Notes: generated by a model not told the origin, from the letters alone. Positions 36,250-46,820 are shown, counted from the stretch's first letter. The stretch is 64,000 bases of DNA from Ceratothoa steindachneri (GCA_963969495.1 OZ018324.1:42002609-42066608); one strand, 5' to 3'. Numbers and translations are program-made.

Positions 36250-37470
36250 TATGCAAAAATGACATACAGCTCCTTTTTAACCTTGGAAATAATCCAAATA
36301 TTGTTATCACTCGGCCTGATAAAGATAATGGAGTGGTTATTCTAAATAAATCTTACGTATGTTAGCAAAATGAGTAACATCTTTCTAATTCTACAAAATT
36401 TTAAGTTATTAACAAAGAACCTTACAAAATTTCTCTAAGTCTTGATGATGAAGTAAATAGATTGCTTTCTAAACTTAAATCCCTTATGATCATCGATGAA
36501 TTAAACTACAAGCAACTTTTCTCCTTAGGTTCCAACCTTGGTCTTATGTATGCTCTTCCAAAAATACATAAACTCAGTGCCCACCTTTGCCCTATACTTG
36601 CAACTTACCGGATGGCAACCGACAAGCTAGCTAAATACCTTGTTCCCTATCTTTACCCTTTTACCATTAATCAATCCCAAATCAACAATAGTTACTCCTT
36701 CGCTGATGAATTCCGAAATTAAAATCTTCCAAGTTCCTACTTTATTTGCAGTTTTGATGTCGCCTCTCTCTTTACAAATAGCCCTGTCAACGAAACCATA
36801 GGCAACGTCATTCAAAAGGCTTTTCCTTAACCCAAATCTACTCTCGACAAATTTGACCCCTCATTACTCCGGTCCACTCTCAAACTAACTGTTAAAGACA
36901 ACCACTTTTTGGTCAATAACTCCATCTACCAGCAAACTGATGGTGTATGAATGGGTTCTCTCATTGGTCTTCTACTTGCTGACATCTTTATGTTTAATTT
37001 TGAAGAAATTGCTAGCGAGAGTGCTTTCCTGATTTCAACCGGATCTTTTACCGTTAATTTGTTGATGATACGATTTTAGTATTCAAATCTGAACAATAAT
37101 CCCTTTCTTTTTTGCATCATATAAATGAACGCCATAATAACATAAAATTCACCCAAGCAAAAGAAAGAGACGGCAAACTCCAATTTGTAGATATTCGCTT
37201 AACCCGCACTTCAACCAACTTCACCACTTCGGTCTATCGGAAATCTTCTTTTACCGGTTTCGGTATGAATTTTTCTAGTTTCTGTGACATTACCTACAAA
37301 ATTAGCAACATTAAAACTCTCCTCCATCGTGGCTATCAAATATTATCTCACCATTTTCTCGTACACAAAGAATTTGATTTCATCAACTGTTATTTCCAAA
37401 AGAATGGGTTTCAGCTTTTCCTCCTCCAAAAGTGTATTCGTCAGTTTTGGGACAAAATATAGTATCCACT
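36250..37470 (+). pseudogene. Penelope-type reverse transcriptase, broken
   Basis: Pieces in order are NIVITRPDKDNGVVILNKS (T-R-x-D-K-G-N-x-V-V block), LMYALPKIHKLSAHLCPI (P-K-I-H-K block), SYFICSFDVASLFTNSPV (first catalytic Asp in S-F-D-V-x-S-L-F-T-N), QQTDGV-stop-MGSLIGLLLADIF (Q-x-x-G-x-x-M-G-S-P-L-x-P), a decayed Y-V-D-D box near 37060, and FTQAKERDGKLQFVDIRL with TSVYRKSSFTGFGMNF (37140-37270). At least three stops and several frame changes are present. All motif blocks are in the correct order and spacing. Confidence 0.8.
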
Positions 37471-37650
37471 TCAACCAATTGCCACTATTCCTAAAATCTT
37501 CGCTATTTTCTTCTCCCAGATATTGCTCCCATTAATTCTCGCTTACGCCGTAAATTCAATAATCTTTTGAAAAGAATTTTTCGCACAATAACTTTAAAAT
37601 AATTTTCATTAGTAATTTTCCTTTAGGACATCTTTTTCGAATTAAGGACA

Positions 37651-37965
37651 ATGCCCCCCCTCCCTGAGATGAGCTGCTCGATTGTTTATAGATTTATTTG
37701 CCCCAGGTGCCACCGAGGGACCTATATTGGAAGCACCTTCCACTCATTAAAGGCTCCAGTCTGTTCTCACCTTAGCATAATCCCGCATACTTGCTCCGTT
37801 CTCACTAATAAAGAGATGTCCCCCAACCGTGATCACTCCATTCAATGTAAAATTGATATTTGCTGCCTAAACTTTGGAATTTTAGGACATTCCAAAGATC
37901 CTACCTACCTTCGGATGCTTAAATCCACTGTTCATAAATCAATTAAACCCCAGTCTAAATACTGA
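37651..37965 (+). pseudogene. GIY-YIG endonuclease domain of Penelope-like element
   Basis: An open frame of 104 codons. It reads SIVYRFICPRCHRGTYIGST near its start, the Y-x(n)-C-x2-C...Y-I-G signature of Penelope GIY-YIG nucleases, followed by HSLKAPVCSHL (where relatives carry a conserved R-x-x-x-H). The frame ends KSIKPQSKY, where relatives have a K-P-x-L-N-x-x-x-S-S-x-x-L tail. This domain nicks target DNA for priming. The arginine of the second motif appears replaced. Confidence 0.75.
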
Positions 37966-38254
37966 TTCTACTGCCTTCCCCCTCCTAATCGATCCTATGA
38001 CGTCGCATACCAAAATCTCTCCCTCAGTTCTCTGTTTTTGCTTTTCGCTAAGGTTTAACATTATTTGTGTTTAGGCAATCAATAATATTAAAGATTTCTT
38101 ACATAACCAAATTAATTAATGTTTTCGTTTCATTGTTTAGCCAGTGTAAGCCCGCCCACATTTTACAGTATCAATTGTCCTTTATTTTTTTCACAATTGT
38201 AATTTATTGTGATCATAGCTACGAGTATTATGTTCTAACTCTATTTTATAGAAC

Positions 38255-38281
38255 CAGATGATTGGTAGTATACCCGAAACG
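38255..38281 (+). ncRNA. Hammerhead-like motif at the Penelope 3' end
   Basis: The order is CAGATGA, TT, the stem GGTA-GTA-TACC, then CGAAACG. It fits the hammerhead core except that U4 of CUGANGA is A. AACCA just upstream pairs with TGGTT just downstream of GAAAC. The motif lies ~290 bp after the GIY-YIG frame and 68 bp before (TA)n, matching known placement of hammerheads in the terminal repeats of Penelope-like elements. Confidence 0.5.
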
Positions 38282-38345
38282 TGGTTATGATTAATTAAAT
38301 GAGAACTGTTACCCGTCTCATTCTCAGATTCATCCTTGACTTATT

Positions 38346-38348
<3 letters not shown>

Positions 38349-38410
<62 letters not shown>
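38349..38410. repeat. (TA)n microsatellite
   Basis: About 31 TA units. Confidence 0.95.
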
Positions 38411-38413
<3 letters not shown>

Positions 38414-39950
38414 GAATTTAGAAATAGAGGATAAGTGAGTTGTAAATCTCCTGTGTATTTGAGCAGACTTATTTCTCAAGGACCCTACAAGGGTTCCAGC
38501 CTTACAGTTTCATGGAAATAATTTGTAATTCAATAAAGAGCTTTAAACGGCGCGAATGGTTGGCACCTTTCGAAGGTCACAAATGTTGGCACGTCCAACT
38601 TTGAAATTTTATGGCTACTTAGTCGCCAGCTTTCAGCTGTGGGAAAAGCGGAGAAAAGAATAATGGCCGCTACTCTGAGCCCGGAGTGTGGAAATAAGAA
38701 AAAATATTCACAAGGGCAGAAAGTCGCCAGGATAAATCTTCCCTCAAGGTATGAATTTACCTAGAGAAATCTATCCAAATATTGGATTAAAGTTATGCAA
38801 ATGTTTACTAATGAAACTATGCACATATCTAAGGCTAGGTCTTTATCATACGTTATATTAGAATAAAAATAATCTACAAGTCTCCTCTTTTATCTTAATG
38901 CTTTAAGGTCACAAATTTCCATTCCCATATTTCATATTTTAATTTAGTGAAGCAAGTCCACCTACTGCTTTTAAAGCTGTAAATTGCAATCCTTTGTCCT
39001 TACGAATAGAATTAATGGAAGTCCACTCTTCTAATGGAAATATAAAACATTTGCTTTAGACGTTTCTATGCCACTCCTCGATAGGATCAGTCCTTTGTGG
39101 ATAGATCTCCTTGACCTATAATAACAAAATTCCGACTGCCAATATCCAATATTCGAAGTCTAAGCTATTCACTGTAACATTGTCTGGTGATAATAATAAT
39201 TACATACACTTTTATGAGCATCATAAATATTTGAATAAAAAACAGTTTACATCGATTCCATATAACTGTTAAGGATTGTTTCTTAAAATTTGATGGGGAA
39301 TATTTTGGCATACATGAAAAAAAAGTAAGGTTTGCTTCTGCTCCTGTCGAATAAATTAGTTTTAAGTACTGAATTTTCCTTTACAAAAGCAATCATAATA
39401 CTTTTTTTATTTAGATTACTCTTCAAAGATTTGATATTAAAAAGTTAAAATTTTAATCTACTAAAGTTTGTGACTCGTTTGGTTCCATCTTTCAACGAAT
39501 CGTTAAATAATTAATTATGCTTCATAGGATAAATTCTTCACTTAAGCCAATCAGATTATTTTGCCACAAGGACAAAAATCGTTCAGAAGAAAAATCTTCT
39601 TTGGTAAAAACTTTTGGTAAAATAGATATGATCCTCAATATTTAATACTAATAGTATTTAGCTTTGAATCTTAAATGCACCTTGGATGCAATATATTTTT
39701 AAATAGTTTAAAGTCGGGGGATGTGCTATAGCTCTCATCCTTAAATCTCACAGCACCAAAAATAATTTACTGGGAAATTGTCTTCTTATTTCTTGCACTA
39801 TCTTAAAATTCTTTAAAAGCTTTGCATTATTTTTATCTCTCAGAAATGTATGATTATTCTTCCTTACCACAATTCTCCCGTTTTTCATACGACTCGGCAA
39901 AGAAAACAAGTCTTTTCAGATTTACCAAATCTCCTGGAAATAAAACTAGT
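38411..39950. other. AT-rich DNA, nothing recognised
   Basis: No gene or repeat motif seen on either strand. Confidence 0.5.
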
Positions 39951-40009
39951 TATATTTTTAGTCGCCTGCGAGTCAAGTTGCGGGCAACTCTAGATCTTAC
40001 TATTTCGGT

Positions 40010-40560
40010 TGGTCCACGTTTTGCTTTTTATTTGTTTTTATAATGACATTGAAACTATTCGGCCGATTCCTAAGAAATTTGAAAGCCTTATGTTGTTTGG
40101 CATTCTCTTTTGAATGATTTAATTGCCAAAGTGGTCCTTAGGTTAGCCAAATAATTATTTTGTTTTGACAATAACATCATGACTGGCTGGCCTATTCTAA
40201 CGAAATTTGAAATCCTTATGCTCTTTTACATTTTCTTTCTAATGATATAATTGCCAAAGTTCTCCCAAGTTTATCCCGAGAATAGTATTATTTTAGCAAT
40301 AACATCATAACTATTCGGTAGATTCTAAAGAATTTTGAAATCATTAATTTGTTTGACACTCTCTTTCGATTAATATAATTACCAAAGTCCTCCCAAGGTT
40401 AGCTCAGGAATTATTTTATTTTTGTAATAAAATCATAACTATTCGGATGATTCTAACCAAATTTAAAACCCTTATTTTGTTTTGCATTCTCGTTCGAATG
40501 ATATAATTGCCAAGGTCGTCTTTAGTTATGTCCGGGAATTATTGAAAGTTTGAAGGTCGT
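40010..40560 (+). repeat. Subterminal tandem array, left (about 4 x 128 bp)
   Basis: The phrase 'actattcgg..gattctaa' recurs with its ATTC(C/T)TAA core at 40066, 40194, 40322 and 40450, a strict 128-bp period. Each unit also has 'ataattgccaaagt' and 'aataacatcataa'. Confidence 0.9.
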
Positions 40561-40879
40561 AAGGTCATAAATCAGAATAAGTGAGAGCACGCGACATTTT
40601 GGTCATCAGACCTTGTTTACGAACAATTCTCCGTCGCTACAGTGAGTATAATGTAAATCGATACAATGTTGAAAGTGCGACTAAGGGCTAATGACCCGAC
40701 CATTGTATGTTACTTGACCTTGGACAAGCAGAGTAAGAGTATAGCTTTTATGCAAATAAGCGCATATGTGGTTTCTTCTGAGAATGCGACATGGAATCAA
40801 AATTCTCAGCCATATACTCGCCGCTCTGCATGCCCAGAGGAGCGTCAAAGAGATTGTGAATTTGTTTACTACCCGAGGA

Positions 40880-41400
40880 ACATCGTTTACCAAGTGGAAC
40901 GGCACTAGGTTAAGGCTGAGAAAAACGACCTAGTGCCTACGGTAATACACAGTAAATTTCCTGCCACGTTAATGGTTGGTTTTGTGCGTAGTTAGAGCCT
41001 CAAGTTCAATGCGAACGTTTACACTGAGGTGTTGGGGATTATCGTTAAGTCTTAGAAGGACCAGGCAGACGTTTAAGGTTTTAAGCTTTCCAAAAGGACT
41101 CTATTTCCGCACAGAAGGATGAGAAGACACAGATTGGTTGTAAAATAATGTGTCACATAACTGGTTCCCAGGCATGTGGCCACCCACCTCTCTCGAGTAC
41201 AATCCCCTGGATTATTTCCTTTGAGCGTTGTTGAAGGGTGTAAACAAGCTTATTCATAACAGTTTAAGATCTCTAATGGTGCCATTGTAGAGGTAATGTC
41301 ATCAAATAACAAGGAATCCTCAACTAGGGCATGCATGGCACCTATTTAAGTCCCACCTGGATAAAGCCATAAAGGCAGATGTTGGCTATTTCTAATTATT
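40880..41400 (+). pseudogene. mariner relic A, nested
   Basis: Broken frames give VPTVIHSKFPATLMV (40925-40990), LKFNANVYTEVLGIIVKS (41000-41055), WPPTSLEYNPLDYFL (41170-41220; W-P-P-S-S-P-D-x-N-P-L-D-Y block, with Asp to Glu) and VNKLIHNSLRSLM, ending in FKSHLDKAIKADVGYF. These are the middle and C-terminal parts of a mariner transposase with several stops. It lies inside the unassigned transposon. Confidence 0.65.
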
Positions 41401-41489
41401 TTAGAAACATATAGGGGCTGTTCTGGCTAAGTTAGAAGATATTCAAAGTCTCGTTTTTCAGGAACAGGTTGATATATTGTGGAACAGTC

Positions 41490-42160
41490 AACGGCATAGA
41501 TAGCATATAGAATACAGTTTTGGTTAAAAACGTTAGCTGACATGGAAGATGGATGTCTTCTGAATATTGATAAAGAGTTACCTGCATCAAGATGAATCAG
41601 GCCGGGTATCAAATTGTCGATAACGTGACTGGCTTTCCCTGCTCTGTTAATACTGTAAAGGCTATAAAAAGTGATATTAATAGCTACAACAGAGACTAAT
41701 CGGCCGTGGCCAAAAAAAAAAAGAAAGCAGGCATTTTGATTGCGTCCGCAAGCTGAAATTCCTCCAGCAACTGCAGGAAAAGGTCATGAAAGACCAGAGC
41801 AAGGGAATACTGGCTTTGGCGAAAGAGATGGATGTTGGAATCAGCACCATGAAGCTGAAACAGAAAATGCTCCAGAACAAGCTGAATCATCATATTGAGT
41901 CGGGGACGATCTTGTTCTTCTTAGATAAAGACTCCTAGCAGGACCAGTTGCATAACACCCAGCACAGCAGGTGGATACCCTATAATCCTTACGATGTTCC
42001 ACGCATCATGAAGACCAAGTTTCCACAAACACAGATGGTCTATGAGTGTGTCTCCAGTGAGGGTGACGCCATGCCACCCTACCTGTTTGAGCAAGGTTTT
42101 AGGCTCATTTTAGACGGCTATGTCGAGCTGCTGGTGATTTTGGTCGAACTCTAGAAGGAC
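41490..42160 (+). pseudogene. mariner relic B, nested
   Basis: Pieces in order are AGYQIVDNVTGFPCSVNTVK (helix-turn-helix), HFDCVRKLKFLQQLQEKV, LALAKEMDVGISTMKLK, then HHIESGTILFFLDKDS (F-F-S-D-E-K-N, catalytic Asp region), HNTQHSRWIPYNPYDVPRI, MKTKFPQTQMVYECVSSEG and DAMPPYLFEQGFRL. It stops before the last catalytic block. It is the same lineage as 60.74-61.8 kb (shared AGYQ, SEGDxMP and EQG blocks). Frames are broken by stops. Confidence 0.7.
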
Positions 42161-42869
42161 AATTAATGAAAAAAGTCAGGTACCACCGTATATGACGACC
42201 AATTGTTCCTAAAAGTAAATGATAAAGCTAAGTATCATTATGTAATTACATTTGGACTGTTTCAAGGAAAAATAATTTGCGTGAGTGAAGTGGACAGCCT
42301 GGGATTAAGGGGAAATGGCAGCCATTATGAAATTTGGGTACATGAGGGAAGGATTTATTTTGTAAAAATTCTTAACTTACATCTCCGGTCAAAAGTTTTC
42401 GCACACCTGGAATATAATGGTGCAACTTCACATGTATGTGTTAAATATATCTGGTATGTAAAGTAAAGGTACAAAATTCCCAATAACTATTTTTAAATAA
42501 CTAAAATGGCAATGCTATTAAAAGGTATTAAGTCCTATTATCAGTATGCTGTATGTTGAAGTCAAAATCTCTTTATATAACACATCATATTTATATTTGT
42601 TGATTAATATGACTTTACATGTCGACAAAATATGATATCACAGCTCTGCGTCTGAAAAAAATCTTTTTGCTTCAAGGTTTTTTCAATTGATTCAGATCAT
42701 GTTTTTAGGCAACAATAACTTTTTGAAAAAATCTTAATACATCTTATATTGCTAAAGTAATTTTTTAAGGTGAAATTGTGAATAAAACTGTGAAATAGAA
42801 AAGATGTAGTGATACAAATGGTAAAAAATTGTGATCATTTACATGAAAAATAAGGAAAATAAAAAAGAA

Positions 42870-44420
42870 AGCATTATTTAGAGTAAAAAGATTTTAGAGA
42901 TTTTCTTTTGTGTTTTTCTACTGATGAATCCCTTTTTAAACACCAACAATACCCTCCTAGCATATTAATGTCCCATCTTCCCTGGTATCTTTCCTCCATG
43001 CACTTAATGTCCTGATGGAACCTTTCTCCTTATTCTTCACTGTAATCTCTACAATTTTCTGGGAAGTAGTCAAGATGGCCGTCTTATAAAGTGGAGTTTT
43101 ACAGACATTATCACTCCTAATTTTGGAAAGTTTTGTATTAAATCTTTTACATTGGTTTCATATTCTGGACTTCTATCATTCCAGAGAAAACTAAGAGAAA
43201 GTGCTTTGAAAGATTGCCATGCAATTTTTCCTGTCTCACTCATGACTTCTGTGAAACCAGGGTCTTTTATTAGTATCCTTATTTGAGGACCATCAAAAGT
43301 ACCTGCAGTTAGTTTAGCAACACTAACTTTTGGAAATTCTTTTTGGCAAAAAAGAAATACTTTCTTAATGCTTTTTACAAAACCTCTTATTAACCCCAAT
43401 ATTATGTGAAGGGGCGGAAGTAAAGTTTATTAGGATTGAGTATGGGTTGATATTTTACATTATGAGAACCAGGAATAAAGGACTGACGAGATGGCCATTC
43501 TTTTACCTCATAGTGCTGCTCGTCGGCTCTAATATCCCATAAACAGAGGAAGCAAGGATATTTTGTGTAGCCACCTTGCATTCCTCGCATTAAAGACACA
43601 ACCTGATATAAAAAAATATTGAAATTGAAGTAATGTAACAAATTTAATGTCAATATAATCTTTTTTATATATAAGAGATGCCCTTTTTTGTCTTTTCAAT
43701 GCAACTTTTTGGAAGATGAGATTAATTTAAATAAGGTAAGTGTTTTTAGATAAATTAACTATAATTTTTTACTGAAAAATCATTTTTTTTTAAATAAATG
43801 GCATTTATATGTATTTCTTACCTTTAGATATCCACAAATCCTCCATTTATGAAGATGAAACTTCAGAGCATCCAGTAAAGGCTTCATTGTTTCATATTTC
43901 TCAATTAATTGAGCAAAGTTTGTAAATGGAACAGATTCTACTTTATTTACTCTATGTAAAAGCACAGCCTTTAAACTTCTGTTTGATGAGTCTATAGAGT
44001 CTCCCTTCATCTGGTTTTTAGGGCAAGCCAAATCTTCAATTATTTCATTGATGTTTTTTGCACTATAGCAGCATAGTATTTCCGTGAACGGAGAAATCTT
44101 TCGAATCACTTCATCGCTGGAGCTAGTAAATTATTTTCACTTAGCCATGAACCAAGTAACTGGGCTTACTCTTTTGATAGACCGAAGTATCTGGACAAGT
44201 CGTTCAGTTGGGATTGATTTAAATGATTAAGTTGGTTAAATTCTAAACTTGAAGGTATAAATGATCAATAAGTATCCATTTATTCACCATATTCCTCATC
44301 ACTCTCTTTAAAAATATTCTGATTAACTGGTGATGCTGGTATGAGTACCTGTCGGTCGTTGGGAACTGGTCGTCTGGGAGAAAGAAAATCAGAATAAACA
44401 ACATGTAGCTTGTTTTTCGT
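42870..44420 (-). pseudogene. Putative transposase, 'LWDSR' family, intron-containing
   Basis: Read from 44420 down: QLNDLSRYFGLSKE; SWLSENNLLAPAM; ILCCYSAKNINEIIEDLA; DSIDSSNRSLKAVLLHRVN; YETMKPLLDALKFHLHKW; RICGYLK; a 219-bp intron (43821-43603, GTAAG...ATCAG, phase 0); VVSLMRGMQGGYTKYPC; FLCLWDIRADEQHYEVKEWP; PGSHNVKYQP; then after a frameshift near 43415 LPPLHIILGLIRGFVKS; FDGPQIRILIKDPGF; MSVKLHFIRR. A second frameshift near 43075 leads to HLDYFPENCRDYSEE-stop-GERFHQDIK, RYQGRWDINMLGGYCWCLKR, ending near 42880. I know this protein only as an uncharacterised multi-copy family. Its setting between inverted termini suggests a transposase. Two frameshifts and at least three stops make this copy dead. 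Confidence 0.75.
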
Positions 44421-44589
44421 GTTCACTCCTAAAATTTTAATGACTAAATTTAAAAATCAGAGAGTAAAACCTATTCATACGATCTATATATTAAAATGAT
44501 AAATAACTATATTATCATAATTAAATATACAATAAAAATCTTACCTATTAAATTAGTGAGGAAAAAATAACAATCTATTGCATGAGCTT

Positions 44590-45290
44590 TGCTTTCTCCC
44601 AAATGCGAAACTTTCAAAACTTTCAAACCTTTAAAAAACTCCCGGACTAACCTTGAGAGGAGCTTTGCAATTCTATCATTCCAAAGAGAATTTAAAGCAA
44701 CATAACGGTATAAGATTCGTTATAATCGGCTGAATAGGTATGGTTTTATTGACTCCTCCAAAAATAGAAAATTCCAGGGCTAACCTTGGAAGGACTTTGG
44801 CAATTATATTATTCGAAAAATATTGTAAAACAATATAAGGGTTTTAAAGTTCGTTAGAATCGGCCAAATAGTTATGATATTATTGCCTAAAAAAAATTAC
44901 TGGGCTAACCTTGGAAGGACTTTGGAAATTATATAGTTCGAAAGAAAATGTAAAACAACATAAAAGTTTCAAATTTCGTTAGAATCAGCTGAATAGTTAT
45001 GATGTTATTGCACAAACAGAACGCACGGGCTAACCTTGGAAGGACTGGGTAATTATATCATTCGAAAGAGAATGTGAAACAACATAAAGGTTTCAAATTT
45101 CGTAGGAATCGGCCGAATAGTTATGATGTTATTGCCAAAACAAAATAACTCCTGGGCTAACCATGGCAAAGCTTTGGCAATTACTAGTATATCATTCAAA
45201 GGAGAATGTAAAATAACACAAGGGTTTTAAATTTTGTTAGAATCAGCTCAATAACTACATTGTTATTACAAAAAAAGCAAAACTGGGGCA
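44590..45290 (-). repeat. Subterminal tandem array, right (about 5 x 125-134 bp)
   Basis: TCGTTAGAATC-like cores recur at 44717, 44851, 44976, 45100 and 45234. Units contain 'gggctaaccttggaaggact', 'ttggcaattatat' and 'atagttatgatgttattg'. This is the same unit as the left array, in opposite orientation. Confidence 0.9.
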
Positions 45291-45370
45291 TGTAAAACTG
45301 GGATCGAACGACCGACTGACCGACAGCCCACCGACATACTGAGATCTAAAGTCGCACACGACTAAAAACA

Positions 45371-45800
45371 ATTGATAGCAACCATATTAATTGTAATTAG
45401 GAATCTAATTATGATACCTAATGCTTAGGAGTTAAATACTGCTTTGTTCTAACAAAAAATGCGTTCTTTATATAAAAACATATTGGTGATATCACACTTC
45501 ATCAACCACGTTCTAGAATTACACAAAATGATGCATAAGATGATCCAATGCATCATGATTATTGCATGCTATATAAATAACATCATAGATAGTTAAGGTT
45601 TGTGATTATATATTCTAATGAATATATTTCTGAAAATAGCATAAAACCATTAAAATTTCTATTTTTAGAGAAAAATAGGTCATAGCCAAAAATTTGACCT
45701 GATTAAAAAAAAATCTCAGATTTGAATTCACTGCATTGTAATACATACGAATCATTTGAGAAAACCTTGACCTAAAAAATGTCGCACACCAGGCTAATGA
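45371..45800. other. AT-rich DNA, nothing recognised
   Basis: Only short open frames with no known motif. Confidence 0.5.
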
Positions 45801-45804
45801 TTTG

Positions 45805-46820
45805 ATGACGGCGAAAACACGTGAATATACCGAGGAGGAAATGAATTGGGTACGCATTCTGAACGAGCAGAGTTTTAGCTATCGAAAAATCGCCGGAAGG
45901 ATCGGTGGATCACATTCTGATATTGCATAAGTTTTAAAAAGGATCTAAGAAAGTGATAACATCCAAGACCAACCCGCTCCTAATTCTGGACGACCCAGTG
46001 TCAGTGAGCAACGTGACGACAGGTCTCTACGTCCTATGAGCCTTCTGGATTGTAAAAAAAACACCAGCCAAGCTGCAACATGAATTAACAGAGTGTAGCC
46101 AGGTAAATGTATCCGTCAGATGAGTCCTTCGGAGACTGCTTGCTAAAGACCTGAAGTCATGTAAAGCCACCCAAAAGCCACCGATCAACCTTCAACAACA
46201 TCGACGTCGCCTGGCTTTAGAACGTGTTTAATGCCAATAGTCATGTATGCTAACCATTCCCTAATGATATGGGGCTGCGCGTCAAATTCAAGTAAAGATA
46301 GTCTCACCGTTGATGATGGCTTTAGAACGTGTTTAATGCCAATAGTCATGTATGCTAACCGTTCCCTAATGATATGGGGCTGCGCGTCAAATTCAAGTAA
46401 AGATAGTCTCACCGTTGATGATGGCACCAGTAATTCAGAGAGGTATCAAGATCTCCTAAGAGATTACTTGCTGTCTCCGGAAATGCTCGAAGTGTGATTG
46501 CCCAGCAGGACATTGCCCCATGTCACAAATATGCGTGCACCATATGGTAATTGCCGGACAAAGATAAAACGGTGATAGACTGGCCACCTTGGTCGCTAGA
46601 TATGAATCGAATGGAAATCTCTGGCAGGACGTGAAAGAGGAGGACACAAGACGTCGTGAGCCAACCTCCAATGAGCAACTGATGGCAGTCATCCTTGAAG
46701 GGTGGGCCAATATCACACTCCCCAGGTGTCACACCCTCTTGGATTCCATAGGTCAAAGAATCAATGATCTCATCACTGCCAATGGACTGTCCACCCACTA
46801 CTGAGCTTTCTGTATCATTT
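45805..46820 (+). pseudogene. Tc1-like transposase relic
   Basis: Pieces in order are EYTEEEMNWVRILNEQSFSY and RKIAGRIGGSHSDIA (helix-turn-helix), GRPSVSEQRDDRSL, then the LMIWGCASNSSKDSLTVDDG block twice, NSERYQDLLRDYLLSPEML, and a decayed tail ending near 46804. S-L-M-I-W-G-C-x-S...G-x-L is the second strand of the Tc1 DDE fold. The stretch between the DNA-binding domain and this block, which should hold the first Asp, is deleted. Stops and frameshifts are present. Tail pieces near 46590-46800 are in other frames. Confidence 0.7.
46213..46422 (+). repeat. 105-bp tandem duplication inside the Tc1 relic
   Basis: 46213-46317 and 46318-46422 are near identical (about one difference: 'accattcc' against 'accgttcc'). 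105 is a multiple of three, so the frame is kept and the encoded block is duplicated. Confidence 0.95.

Larger units (their letters stand above)
36050..38345 (+). mobile_element. Penelope-like retroelement with GIY-YIG domain
   Basis: The domain order fits an endonuclease-bearing Penelope-like element: reverse transcriptase, GIY-YIG nuclease, then a hammerhead-like motif and a (TA)n tract. The 5' repeat and any upstream ribozyme are not visible. Upstream sequence is the Merlin-like relic, so the element is 5'-truncated or interrupted. Confidence 0.8.
39951..45370 (-). mobile_element. DNA transposon of unassigned family with array-type termini
   Basis: The ends are inverted. The left end from 39955 reads TTTTTAGTCG-CC-TGCGA and the right end, reversed from 45368, reads TTTTTAGTCG-TG-TGCGA. 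Both then share TAGATCT and a GTTTTGCTTTTT stretch before entering a ~125-130 bp subterminal tandem repeat, four units on the left and five on the right, in opposite orientation. Between them lie the minus-strand 'LWDSR' gene and two nested mariners. I cannot see a convincing target-site duplication. The element boundaries are inferred from the inverted termini. Confidence 0.65.

Noticed and set aside
39955..45369. A target-site duplication for the 'LWDSR' element
   Set aside because: Flanks read ..agttata and caattga.., which do not match at any length I tried.
46185..46427. Two-repeat minus-strand protein as a new repeat protein
   Set aside because: It is the antisense of the duplicated Tc1 coding block on the plus strand.
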